From the NCBI RefSeq assembly GCF_019857225.1, contig NZ_JAFJSY010000017.1:62001-126000 (forward strand): a stretch of 64,000 bases of DNA. Reading direction: 5' to 3'. Below, one piece after another: positions 1-8,961 of the stretch; within the stretch, counting starts at the first letter, position 1, and every line of letters begins with the position of its first letter. Below the pieces are notes generated by a model. It saw nothing but the letters and a program-made list of their open reading frames with translations, was not told where the DNA came from and searched no databases. Both the position numbers and the translations under genes were made by a program. Source of the stretch: Streptomyces plumbidurans. GTDB taxonomy: Bacteria; Actinomycetota; Actinomycetes; Streptomycetales; Streptomycetaceae.

Positions 1-2865
1 CGCGGGAGCCGGCGGCTGCGGCAGCTGGGTGGTCACTTCGGACTCGGATTCGGCCGAAGATCCGGCCCCGCCCGCAGGACGCCCGTCGCGCGTCTCCTCG
101 CGCACCGGCTCCTCGCGCACCGGCCGCAGCACCGCCGTCTCCTCGACCGGCCCACCCGACGCGTTCGTCGGCGTCACCACCGGTGTCGGCACCGTCGACG
201 CCTCCGGCGGCACCGCGGGTGCCACGGGCGCCGTCGGCTGCCGGGGTCCCGCCTCCGCGGCGGCCGCCGCCTCCTCGGCGAGCCGCCTGGCCTCCTCGGC
301 CCGCAGCAGCGCCTCCTCGGCCTTGCGCTGCTTCTCCAGGCGCCTGGCCTCGGCCTCGGCGTGCAGCCGGGCCTCCTCCTCGGCCTGCTTGCGGCGGCGG
401 TCCTCCTCGGCCTTGCGGCGGGCCTCCTCCTCGGCGCGCACCTTCTCCTCCGCGAGCAGCCGCGCCTGCTCCTCCTCGGCGCGACGGCGCGCTTCCTCGG
501 CCCGCAGCCGGGCCTCCTCCGCCTGCCGCTCGGCCTCGCGGCGCTGCGCCTCCTCCAGCTCGCGCCGCTTGCGCTCCTCTTCCTCCGCGCGCAGCCGCTC
601 CTCCTCGGCCTTGCGCTCGCGCTCCAGCCGTTCTTCCTCGGCCTTGCGGGCGGCCTCCTCCTCGGCCTTCCTGCGCGCCTCTTCCTCGGCCTTCTTGCGC
701 GCCTCCTCCTGGGCCTTCAGCTCGGCCTCGGACAGCGGCAGCATCTGGTCGAGCCGGTGCCGTACGACGGTGGTGACGGCCTCGGGCTCCTGGCCCGCGT
801 CCACCACGAGATACCGCCCGGGGTCGGCCGCGGCCAGCGTGAGGAAACCGGAGCGCACGCGCGCGTGGAACTCGGCCGGCTCGGACTCCAGCCGGTCGGG
901 CGCCTCGGTGAACCGCTCGCGGGCGATCTCCGGGGAGACGTCCAGCAGCACGGTCAGATGCGGTACGAGGCCGTTCGTCGCCCAGCGGTTGATACGGGCG
1001 ATCTCGGTCGGCGACAGGTCGCGGCCCGCACCCTGGTAGGCCACCGAGGAGTCGACGTAGCGGTCGGTGATGACCACCGCGCCGCGCTCCAGGGCGGGCC
1101 TGACCACCGTGTCCACGTGCTCGGCGCGGTCCGCGGCGTACAGCAGTGCCTCCGCGCGGTGGGACAGTCCCGCGCTCGACACGTCCAGCAGGATCGAGCG
1201 CAGCCGCTTACCCACCGGCGTCGCGCCGGGCTCGCGCGTCAGCACGACCTCGTGTCCCTTGCCGCGGATCCACTCGGCGAGCGCCTCGGCCTGGGTGGAC
1301 TTGCCCGCTCCGTCGCCGCCCTCCAGGGCGATGAAGAAGCCCTGCACGGCGGGCACCGTCTCCGGGTCGTCACCGCCGAGCAGCGCGTCCCGCAGATCGT
1401 GGCGCAGCGGCACGCCCGAGCGGTCGTCGACCTTGGCCAGGACCAGTGCGGCCACCGGCAGCAGCAGCGCGCCGACCAGCATCAGCGTGAACGCGGCGCC
1501 GCCGTGCGCGAACACGAACTTGCCGTTCTCCAGCCGGTGCGGGCCGATACCGGCCGCCACGACGGGCGCGATCACCGCGCCGAGCGCCACGCACACGCGG
1601 ACGACCGCGTGCAGGTGCTCCGTCGTCCGCGCGCGGCGGTAGTCCTCGGCCTCCTGGTCGAGCAGCGTGTGTCCGGTGTTGGCGGCCACGCCCGCGCCGA
1701 AGCCGGCCAGCGCGACGATCAGCAGCACGGTGGTGACGTCCGGGACGAGCCCGGCGGCCAGCAGCGCGACGCCGGTGAAGGCGATCGCCAGCGCCAGCAG
1801 GCGGCGCCGCGACAGGGCGGGCAGCAGAGAGGGGGCCGTACGGATGCCGACGACGACGCCGCCCGTGAGCGCGAGCACCAGAAGCCCGTACATCACCGGG
1901 CCGCCGCCCAGGTCCTTGGCGTGCAGCACGCAGACGGCGACGGCCGCGGAGACCGCGCCCGCGACGGCGGCGGACGCGATCACCAGCAGCGGGATGGCGC
2001 CCGTGCGGCCCTTGTCGACGCCCGTGCCCGTCCTGGGGCGGCGCAGCCCTTCGAGCGGCGACCGCGCGCGCGGAGTGCGCGTGCCGGGCAGCTCCACATA
2101 GGTCACCACGGACAGCGACGCGGCGAACAGCCCGGCCGCGACGTACGAGGCGAGGGCCGCCTGGTGCTGCTCGAACCAGTCGATCCCGGCGCCCAGCAGG
2201 TTGTTGATCAGCCCGGCGGCGACGAGCGCGGCGGCGGCGAGGGGGATCGACACGAAGCTCGTACGCAGCGTCAGCCGGCGCAGCGCGTCCATGTGATCGG
2301 GCAGCGGCCGTACCGTCGCGCCCTCCGGGGGCGGGGCGGGCAGCAGCGCGGGCGCCGCGCTCTCGCGGCACACCGTCCAGAAGCGCTCGGCGACCCCGGT
2401 CACGAAGGCGCTGACCAGGATGGCGGCCAGGGCGTTCTTCGGCGTCCAGTCGATCCACAGGGGCGCGACGATCAGCACCGCGGCCCTGAGACCGTCGGCG
2501 CCGACCATGGTCCAGCGGCGGTCGAGCGGACCCTCCTGCGAGGTGAGGGAGGTCAGCGGTCCGAGGAGCACGGCGCCGAAGAGCAGCGTCGCGAGGATGC
2601 GCACCGCGAAAACGGTCGCCACTGCGAACGCCACGCCGCGGTAACCACCGCCGAACGAGCCCTCGCCGATCGCCGCTTGGAGGGCGAGGAGGACCAGCAC
2701 AAGGAGGGCGAGCGTGTCGCCGACACCGCCCACGAGCTGGGCGCTCCACAACCGCCTCAGCTGCGGACGCCGCAGCAGAGCGCGGACTGCGCGCTCGCGG
2801 GAGTCCGCGACCAGGACGTCGTCGGGGGCCGGGGGGTGGGCCGTTGGCTGCTCGGCTCGCGTCAT
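1..2865 (-). CDS. tmk: dTMP kinase with N-terminal MFS-like membrane domain (partial, 3' end outside window)
   Basis: Thymidylate kinase phosphorylates dTMP to dTDP. The ATG at 2863-2865 opens a frame that is still open at base 1, so about 955 residues are seen and the C-terminus is missing. Residues 1 to about 500 form a hydrophobic multi-span region resembling a major facilitator transporter. A kinase domain starts near residue 510 with the P-loop segment ALEGGDGAGKST, followed by TREPG and the DRYVDSSVAYQG segment typical of Tmk. From about residue 715 there is a long charged stretch of repeated KAEEEAR-type units, almost certainly coiled coil, then a Pro/Thr/Glu-rich tail. Ordinary Tmk is only about 210 residues; this large fused form is common in Streptomyces. 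Kinase assignment is secure. The role of the membrane domain is unknown and it may only anchor the protein. Confidence 0.9.
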   Translation of the reverse strand, partial: MTRAEQPTAHPPAPDDVLVADSRERAVRALLRRPQLRRLWSAQLVGGVGDTLALLVLVLLALQAAIGEGSFGGGYRGVAFAVATVFAVRILATLLFGAVLLGPLTSLTSQEGPLDRRWTMVGADGLRAAVLIVAPLWIDWTPKNALAAILVSAFVTGVAERFWTVCRESAAPALLPAPPPEGATVRPLPDHMDALRRLTLRTSFVSIPLAAAALVAAGLINNLLGAGIDWFEQHQAALASYVAAGLFAASLSVVTYVELPGTRTPRARSPLEGLRRPRTGTGVDKGRTGAIPLLVIASAAVAGAVSAAVAVCVLHAKDLGGGPVMYGLLVLALTGGVVVGIRTAPSLLPALSRRRLLALAIAFTGVALLAAGLVPDVTTVLLIVALAGFGAGVAANTGHTLLDQEAEDYRRARTTEHLHAVVRVCVALGAVIAPVVAAGIGPHRLENGKFVFAHGGAAFTLMLVGALLLPVAALVLAKVDDRSGVPLRHDLRDALLGGDDPETVPAVQGFFIALEGGDGAGKSTQAEALAEWIRGKGHEVVLTREPGATPVGKRLRSILLDVSSAGLSHRAEALLYAADRAEHVDTVVRPALERGAVVITDRYVDSSVAYQGAGRDLSPTEIARINRWATNGLVPHLTVLLDVSPEIARERFTEAPDRLESEPAEFHARVRSGFLTLAAADPGRYLVVDAGQEPEAVTTVVRHRLDQMLPLSEAELKAQEEARKKAEEEARRKAEEEAARKAEEERLERERKAEEERLRAEEEERKRRELEEAQRREAERQAEEARLRAEEARRRAEEEQARLLAEEKVRAEEEARRKAEEDRRRKQAEEEARLHAEAEARRLEKQRKAEEALLRAEEARRLAEEAAAAAEAGPRQPTAPVAPAVPPEASTVPTPVVTPTNASGGPVEETAVLRPVREEPVREETRDGRPAGGAGSSAESESEVTTQLPQPPAPA

Positions 2866-2998
2866 GCTTTCAGCCTATCGGGACGGACTGACAGCTCGTG
2901 GCACGCGCCCGAACGTGCGCACGCCCCGACACCAAAGCGATATCGGGGCGTTCGTTTTGCGAAGCCTTCGCTAACGAAGACCTGCCGACTGCTACGGC

Positions 2999-5824
2999 TC
3001 AGTCGTCCGAGGCCGACTTGGCAGCGGTCGCCTTCTTCGCCGCGGTCGCGGCGGTCTTCTTGGCGGTCGTCTTCTTCGCGGTGGTGGTCTTCTTAGCCGC
3101 CGTCTTCTTGGCGGCCGTCTTCTTCGCCGGAGCCTTCTTGGCGGTCGCCCGCTTCGCGGTCTTCTTGGCGGGCCCCTTCGCCCGCTTCTCGGCGAGCAGT
3201 TCGAAGCCGCGCTCCGGGGTGATCTCCTCGACGCTGTCGCCGGAGCGCAGCGTCGCGTTGGTCTCCCCGTCGGTGACGTACGGCCCGAAGCGGCCGTCCT
3301 TGACCACCACCGGCTTCTCGCTGACCGGGTCGGTGCCCAGCTCCTTCAGCGGCGGCTTGGCGGCCGCGCGACCGCGCTGCTTGGGCTGCGAGTAGATCTC
3401 CAGCGCCTCTTCCAGCGTGATCGTGAACAGCTGCTCCTCGGACTGCAGCGAGCGCGAGTCCGTGCCCTTCTTCAGGTAGGGCCCGTAGCGGCCGTTCTGC
3501 GCGGTGATCTCCTGGCCCTCGGCGTCGACGCCGACGACGCGCGGCAGCGACATCAGCTTGAGCGCGTCCTCAAGCGTCACCGTGTCGAGGGACATCGACT
3601 TGAACAGCGAGGCCGTACGCGGCTTGACGGCGTTCTTGCCGGTCTTCGGGGTGCCCTCGGGGAGCACCTCGGTGACGTACGGGCCGTAACGGCCGTCCCT
3701 GGCGATGATCTGACGACCCGTCTCCGGATCGGCGCCCAGCTCGAAGTCGCCGCTCGGCTTGGCGAGCAGTTCCTCGGCGAGCTCCACGCTCAGCTCGTCC
3801 GGCGCGAGGTCCTCGGGCACGTCCGCGCGCTGGTGGTTCTCGGAGTCCTTCTCGCCGCGCTCGATGTAGGGGCCGTAGCGCCCGACGCGCAGCACGATGC
3901 CGCTGCCCACCGGGAACGACGAGACCTCGCGGGCGTCGATCGCGCCCAGGTCGGTGACGAGTTCCTTGAGGCCGCCGAGGTGGTCGCCGTCGCCGTTGCC
4001 CGCCTCGGCGGCGTTGCCGTTGTCGGTGCCCTCGCCGAAGTAGAACCGCTTCAGCCACGGCACGGACTGCGCCTCACCGCGGGCGATGCGGTCGAGGTCG
4101 TCCTCCATCTTGGCGGTGAAGTCGTAGTCGACGAGCCGCCCGAAGTGCTTCTCCAGGAGGTTGACCACGGCGAAGGACAGGAAGGACGGGACGAGTGCCG
4201 TGCCCTTCTTGAACACATAGCCGCGGTCGAGGATCGTGCCGATGATCGACGCGTACGTCGACGGGCGGCCGATCTCGCGCTCTTCCAGCTCCTTGACCAG
4301 GCTGGCCTCGGTGTAGCGGGCCGGGGGCTTGGTCGAGTGGCCGTCGGCGGTGATCTCCTCGGCGGTGAGGGCGTCGCCCTCGGCGACCTGCGGCAGCCGG
4401 CGCTCGCGGTCGTCCAGCTCGGCGTTCGGGTCGTCGGCGCCCTCGACGTAGGCCTTGAGGAAGCCGTGGAAGGTGATCGTCTTGCCGGAGGCGCTGAACT
4501 CGACGTCCCGGCCGTCGGCGGCCGTGCCACCGATCTTGACCGTGACGGAGTTGCCGGTGGCGTCCTTCATCTGGGAGGCGACGGTCCGCTTCCAGATCAG
4601 CTCGTAGAGCTTGAACTGGTCGCCGGTCAGACCGGTCTCGGCCGGGGTGCGGAAACGATCACCCGAGGGCCGGATCGCCTCGTGCGCCTCCTGCGCGTTC
4701 TTGACCTTCCCGGCGTACGTCCGCGGCCGGTCCGGCAGGTAGTCGGCTCCGTACAGCTGCGTCACCTGGGCGCGGGCGGCGCTCACGGCGGTGTCGCTCA
4801 GCGTCGTGGAGTCCGTACGCATGTAGGTGATGTAGCCGTTCTCGTACAGCTTCTGCGCGACCTGCATGGTGGCCTTCGCGCCGAAGCCGAGCTTGCGGCT
4901 CGCCTCCTGCTGCAGCGTCGTCGTACGGAACGGGGCGTACGGCGAGCGGCGGTACGGCTTCGACTCGACCGAGCGCACCGCGAACCGCGTGTTCTCCAGG
5001 GCCGCGACGAGGGCACGGGCGTTCGCCTCGTCGAGGTGGAGGGTGTTCGCGCCCTTGAGCTGTCCCACGGAGTCGAAGTCGCGGCCCTGCGCGACCCGCC
5101 TGCCGTCGACGGTCTGCAGGCGGGCGATCAGCGAGGAGGGGTCCGAGGAGTCTCCCGCGCGGCCGGTGGCGAAGGTGCCCGTCAGGTCCCAGTACTCGGC
5201 GGAGCGGAACGCGATGCGCTCGCGCTCCCGCTCGACGACGAGCCGGGTCGCCACGGACTGGACACGGCCGGCCGACAGCCGCGGCATGACCTTCTTCCAC
5301 AGGACCGGCGAGACCTCGTAGCCGTAGAGGCGGTCGAGGATGCGGCGGGTCTCCTGGGCGTCGACCATGCGCTTGTTGAGATCGCGCGGGTTGGCGACGG
5401 CCTCGCGGATGGCGTCCTTGGTGATCTCGTGGAACACCATGCGCTTGACCGGGACCTTGGGCTTGAGCACCTCCAGGAGGTGCCAGGCGATGGCCTCGCC
5501 CTCGCGGTCCTCATCGGTGGCGAGGAAGAGCTCGTCGGAGTCGCGCAGCAGGTCCTTCAGCTTCTTGACCTGGGCCCGCTTGTCGGCGTTGACCACATAA
5601 ATGGGCTGGAAGTCGTGTTCGACGTCCACACCGAGGCGGCGGACCTCACCGGTGTACTTCTCCGGCACCTCCGCGGCGCCGTTGGGAAGGTCGCGGATGT
5701 GCCCGACGCTCGCCTCGACGATGTAGCCGGGGCCGAGATAGCCCTTGATCGTCTTCGCCTTGGCAGGCGACTCGACGATGACGAGTCGGCGGCCGCCGTG
5801 TGCGGTCTCGCTGGTCGGGGACAA
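2999..5824 (-). CDS. topA: DNA topoisomerase I (type IA)
   Basis: Relaxes negative supercoils by single-strand passage. The 941-residue product has an N-terminal Toprim domain (RLVIVESPAKAKTI; ATDEDREGEAIAWHL holds the acidic metal-binding triad) and the active-site tyrosine near residue 334 in YITYMRTDS. Four C-terminal repeats carry G-R-Y/F-G-P-Y cores. A roughly 55-residue Lys/Ala tail follows, as in other actinobacterial TopA. I choose the TTG at 5822-5824, which gives the start LSPTSET just before the Toprim domain and has GGAGAGAAG upstream. An in-frame codon at 6028 would add 68 residues of low-quality sequence. The gene follows a 65-residue membrane protein gene and precedes tmk by 133 bases. 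Confidence 0.95.
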   Translation of the reverse strand: MSPTSETAHGGRRLVIVESPAKAKTIKGYLGPGYIVEASVGHIRDLPNGAAEVPEKYTGEVRRLGVDVEHDFQPIYVVNADKRAQVKKLKDLLRDSDELFLATDEDREGEAIAWHLLEVLKPKVPVKRMVFHEITKDAIREAVANPRDLNKRMVDAQETRRILDRLYGYEVSPVLWKKVMPRLSAGRVQSVATRLVVERERERIAFRSAEYWDLTGTFATGRAGDSSDPSSLIARLQTVDGRRVAQGRDFDSVGQLKGANTLHLDEANARALVAALENTRFAVRSVESKPYRRSPYAPFRTTTLQQEASRKLGFGAKATMQVAQKLYENGYITYMRTDSTTLSDTAVSAARAQVTQLYGADYLPDRPRTYAGKVKNAQEAHEAIRPSGDRFRTPAETGLTGDQFKLYELIWKRTVASQMKDATGNSVTVKIGGTAADGRDVEFSASGKTITFHGFLKAYVEGADDPNAELDDRERRLPQVAEGDALTAEEITADGHSTKPPARYTEASLVKELEEREIGRPSTYASIIGTILDRGYVFKKGTALVPSFLSFAVVNLLEKHFGRLVDYDFTAKMEDDLDRIARGEAQSVPWLKRFYFGEGTDNGNAAEAGNGDGDHLGGLKELVTDLGAIDAREVSSFPVGSGIVLRVGRYGPYIERGEKDSENHQRADVPEDLAPDELSVELAEELLAKPSGDFELGADPETGRQIIARDGRYGPYVTEVLPEGTPKTGKNAVKPRTASLFKSMSLDTVTLEDALKLMSLPRVVGVDAEGQEITAQNGRYGPYLKKGTDSRSLQSEEQLFTITLEEALEIYSQPKQRGRAAAKPPLKELGTDPVSEKPVVVKDGRFGPYVTDGETNATLRSGDSVEEITPERGFELLAEKRAKGPAKKTAKRATAKKAPAKKTAAKKTAAKKTTTAKKTTAKKTAATAAKKATAAKSASDD

Positions 5825-6064
5825 CTTCGCTCTTCTCTCCGGTCGACGCTGGGCCCCCGGGGTGCTTCGTCCCGAGGTCGGGGGTGACGCTGCGGAGTGT
5901 GACGGTACATCCCGCCCCCGTGTCAAACGGGAAAAGCCCGCAACGGCCACTCGAACGGTAACCCGACTTCCGTCATTCCTGCCGCCCGGAGTACGCACGG
6001 GCCTTTTCGAGCCGGACCGGAGGATCACCTCCCAATTACCGGAGCCGCAGCTCCGGGGCGGCTT

Positions 6065-6262
6065 TCACATCTGGAGGAAGCACCAGACTCCGAAAATCAG
6101 AGCGATCACCGCGGCGAGGCTCGCGACGGCCGCCGATGCGACGGGGCTCACACCGTGGGCCACGGGCTCGCCGTGCCTGACCCGGGCCAGGGTCCATACC
6201 AGCAGCGCCCCTCCGAACAGGGCGAACACCACTCCGGCGAAGATCGCCGGTCCGCTCTCCAT
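6065..6262 (-). CDS. Small two-helix membrane protein
   Basis: Encodes 65 residues starting MESGPAIFAG. Two hydrophobic segments (about residues 5-25 and 42-62) are separated by a short polar loop with RVRHGEP. I chose the ATG at 6260-6262, which has a weak AGAGG upstream; an ATG at 6304 would add 14 residues. No family is recognised. It lies between topA and the methyltransferase gene on the same strand. Between it and the methyltransferase (6263-6526) the DNA is rich in degenerate GCCGGA repeats and has a CCTCCCC/GGGGAGG hairpin at 6503-6516, which could end the methyltransferase transcript. Confidence 0.6.
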   Translation of the reverse strand: MESGPAIFAGVVFALFGGALLVWTLARVRHGEPVAHGVSPVASAAVASLAAVIALIFGVWCFLQM

Positions 6263-6526
6263 GGCTGCCCGTGCCTCTTTCCCCTGTCCGCGAGTGCCCA
6301 GCACGGGGAGAGTGGCACGCGCGGACGGCGCACAGGCGAACCCGGGGTGAACTCGGGGCCGACGTCCGGCACGCGCGCGTGCCGGACGTCTCGAGCGCCG
6401 GACGCCAGAGGCTCCGGATGCCGGAAGCGCCGAATGTCGGAGACGGCGGTTGCCCGAAGCGACGGACGCCAGACGGATGTTGGCCTGTTTGCCTCCCCTT
6501 CACCTCCCCGGGGAGGAGGCCGGCCC

Positions 6527-8125
6527 TCACACAGGCTCGATGAACCCCTGCTCCACCAGCAGCCTGATCTGCGCCGGGGTGCGGTCGCGCAGCAACACCG
6601 GGTCCTCGCCCATCAGTTGGGCGATCGCGTCCAGGATGCGGCCCGCGCTGAGCGAGCCGTCGCAGACGCCCGCGAAGCCCGCGCCGACCGTGTCCACCTT
6701 GGTGGCGCGGCGCATGCCGCGGTTCTGCCGCAGCACGACGTGCTCCGGGTCCTCGGCGCCGGGCAGCCCGACCTGTTCCTGGACGATCTCGGCGCCGAGC
6801 CTGAAGTGCCCCTCCAGCAGGGCCGCGTCGTCGTGCGCGCGCAGATAGTCGAGGCGGCCGAAGTGCGCCCGCACGGTCTCGCCCAGCGGCTGCTCGACGG
6901 GGTGCGGCCACTCCTCCGCGGTGATCGAAGGGACCGCCGCGCCCGTGCGGCGCAGAGTGATCCAGCCGAACCCGACGGCCCGCACCTTGCGCGCCTCGAA
7001 CTCGTCCAGCCACGCGTCGTAGAGCGCCTGGTACTCGGCCGGGTCCCCGCGGTGGTCGCCGGCGTCCCTGAGCCACAGCTCGGCGTACTGCGTGACGTCC
7101 TGCACCTCGCGCTGCACGATCCAGGCGTCGCACCCGCGCGGCACCCAGGACCTGAGCCGGTCCTGCCAGTCCTCCCCCTCCACGTGCTGCCAGTTGGCGA
7201 GGAACTGCGCGAACCCGCCCTCGTTGAGTCGCTCGCCCGCACCTTGAACGATCGAGCGGCACAGATCGTCCCCGCCCATCCCGCCGTCGCGGTACGTCAG
7301 CCGTGCGCCCGGCGAGATCACGAAGGGCGGGTTCGACACGATCAGGTCGTACGTCTCGTCGTCGCGCAGCGGCTCGTAGAGCGAGCCCTCGCGCAGGTCG
7401 GCCGCCGGGGCGCCGGACAGCGCCAGCGTGAGGGCGGTGATGTGCAGCGCGCGCGGGTTGAGGTCGGTCGCCGTCACGCGCGTGGCGTGCTGCGCGGCGT
7501 GCAGGGCCTGGATGCCGGAGCCGGTGCCGACGTCGAGTGCGGAGGAGACGGGGCGGCGCACGGTGATGCCCGCGAGCGTCGTGGAGGCACCGCCCACGCC
7601 GAGGACGACGCCCTCCTCACGGCTGCCGATCCCGCCGGCGCCGCCGACGGCGCACCCGAGGTCGGAGACGATGAACCAGTCCTCGCCGCCGGGCCCGCCG
7701 TAGGGCCGTACGTCCACGCTCGCCGCGACCTCGTCCCGGCCCGCGGGCACCAGCCACCCGTCCTCCAGGCACGCGTCGAGCGGCAGAACGCCCGCCACGC
7801 GCGCGTGCGGCACCGGCTGCTGCAGCAGGAAGAGCCGTACGAGTACTTCCAGCGGCGTGTCGCCGCGGGTGGCCCGGAGCGCGGGCACGGTCTCGCTGCG
7901 CGCCAGCGCCGCGTACGCGGGGGCGCCGAGCAGCTCCAGCAGCCCGTCGGCGGTGAAGGACGCGGCGAGCAGGGCGTCCCGCAGGCGGGCGGCGACGTCG
8001 GTTCGGCCGGGAGCGTCGGATCGACCGGAGGCGTCGGGTCGGCCGGAGGCGTCGGGTCGGCCGGAGGCGTCGGGTCGGCCGGAAGCGGGGGCGGCGGGCA
8101 GGGCAGGCAGGCCTGAGGTACTCAC
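6527..8125 (-). CDS. Class I SAM-dependent methyltransferase with N-terminal accessory domain
   Basis: A 532-residue protein. The SAM-binding signature is LDVGTGSGIQALHAA, and the catalytic-type motif is IVSNPPFV, as in N6-adenine and RsmC/HemK-like small methyltransferases that act on a planar amide or amine. About 150 residues precede the Rossmann domain and about 230 follow it; a similar layout is seen in actinobacterial DUF7059-containing proteins. The start is the GTG at 8123-8125. The N-terminus has a Gly-Arg-Pro-Asp-Ala-Ser repeat encoded by 18-bp tandem units. Substrate cannot be inferred; DNA, rRNA and protein glutamine all remain possible. Confidence 0.8.
   Translation of the reverse strand: MSTSGLPALPAAPASGRPDASGRPDASGRPDASGRSDAPGRTDVAARLRDALLAASFTADGLLELLGAPAYAALARSETVPALRATRGDTPLEVLVRLFLLQQPVPHARVAGVLPLDACLEDGWLVPAGRDEVAASVDVRPYGGPGGEDWFIVSDLGCAVGGAGGIGSREEGVVLGVGGASTTLAGITVRRPVSSALDVGTGSGIQALHAAQHATRVTATDLNPRALHITALTLALSGAPAADLREGSLYEPLRDDETYDLIVSNPPFVISPGARLTYRDGGMGGDDLCRSIVQGAGERLNEGGFAQFLANWQHVEGEDWQDRLRSWVPRGCDAWIVQREVQDVTQYAELWLRDAGDHRGDPAEYQALYDAWLDEFEARKVRAVGFGWITLRRTGAAVPSITAEEWPHPVEQPLGETVRAHFGRLDYLRAHDDAALLEGHFRLGAEIVQEQVGLPGAEDPEHVVLRQNRGMRRATKVDTVGAGFAGVCDGSLSAGRILDAIAQLMGEDPVLLRDRTPAQIRLLVEQGFIEPV
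8003..8092. repeat. Five 18-bp tandem units in the methyltransferase 5' end
   Basis: Five head-to-tail 18-bp units start at 8003, 8021, 8039, 8057 and 8075. Units 3 and 4 are identical and the outer ones diverge. Being a multiple of three, the array keeps frame and gives a (ASGRPD)n linker, so copy number could vary between strains without breaking the gene. Confidence 0.85.
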
Positions 8126-8178
8126 GCCCCCATTGTGGCGGGGACGGACGGCCGCCTGCAGCTCCTGGCCGCCTGCGG

Positions 8179-8751
8179 TCAGCTCGCGGTCGCGGGAGCC
8201 GACGAGGAGGCGCTCTTGCAGCTCTCCTGCTTCGCCATCGCCTTGCCGACGTCGCCCTCCTCGAGGGTCTTCAGCGCGTCGTTCCCGCTCTTGCTCAGCT
8301 TGTCCAGCGAGGTCGCGATGTCCTTGAGGCCGTCGGCGAACTTCGCCTGGTCCTTGGTCTCGAGCTTGTCGACCTGCGTCTTGAGCGAGGCGTAGGAGGC
8401 GGAGATGTCGTTGAGCTCCTTGACGGCGTCCTTCTGCTTCTTCGCCCCGCCGTCGACGTCGGGGGCCCCGGCGTTCTGCACGGCGGCGCCGATCGCCTTG
8501 TATGCGTCCGACATGTCTTGGAAGGCCTGTGCGTCGGTCTTCTGCACGTCGGCCGGCGCGCTGTTGTCCGAGGTCTGCTTCTGGATCGCGGCGTTGGCGT
8601 CCGCGATCTTCTTGGCCTGCGGCTGCACCCCGTCGCAGACCTGCTTGGCCCAGGCGTCCAGCTTGTCGTTGCCGTTGTCGCTGCTGCATCCCGACAGCGC
8701 CAGTACCAGTACCGCACCGCCGGACAGTGCGGCCGCGAGCTTCTTGTTCAC
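8179..8751 (-). CDS. Secreted lipoprotein, helical
   Basis: Encodes 190 residues. It begins with a signal peptide VNKKLAAALSGGAVLVLALSGC whose lipobox is LSGC, so Cys would be lipid-modified and the protein anchored outside the membrane. I chose the GTG at 8749-8751 because GGAAGG lies about 9 bases upstream; an ATG 18 bases further up (8769) has a poor ribosome site. The mature part is Lys/Ala/Asp-rich and probably all alpha-helical, with one later Cys near the end. No enzymatic motif is seen. It sits downstream of hppA, separated from it by a strong terminator. Confidence 0.75.
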   Translation of the reverse strand: MNKKLAAALSGGAVLVLALSGCSSDNGNDKLDAWAKQVCDGVQPQAKKIADANAAIQKQTSDNSAPADVQKTDAQAFQDMSDAYKAIGAAVQNAGAPDVDGGAKKQKDAVKELNDISASYASLKTQVDKLETKDQAKFADGLKDIATSLDKLSKSGNDALKTLEEGDVGKAMAKQESCKSASSSAPATAS

Positions 8752-8898
8752 CGGTTTGGTCCCTTCCATGGCTCTCGGCCCCGGAACATACACGGCGCCC
8801 GCACGACAACCGCACGTCCGGCGTCCGTAAGTTTCCGCTTTGGGGCCATTTGCACCAGGCGAGAGAAGGCTCACGATGAGGCTGCGGTCACATGAGAC

Positions 8899-8932
8899 GG
8901 GCGGGAGACGCGTCAACACGCGTCTCCCGCCC
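8899..8932 (-). terminator. Terminator of hppA
   Basis: Perfect 15-bp inverted repeat (GGGCGGGAGACGCGT and its complement) with a 4-base CAAC loop, 30 bases after the hppA stop. No clear U-tract, as is common in Streptomyces. Confidence 0.85.
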
Positions 8933-8961
8933 GCTTCTTGAGCCAGGCCGATTAAGACCGT

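Noticed and set aside
361..3096. Long open frames on the strand opposite tmk and topA (also 3833-5887, 9259-11433 and others)
   Set aside because: They are antisense shadows of real genes in high-GC DNA: Arg/His/Val-rich, no recognisable motifs, no ribosome sites.
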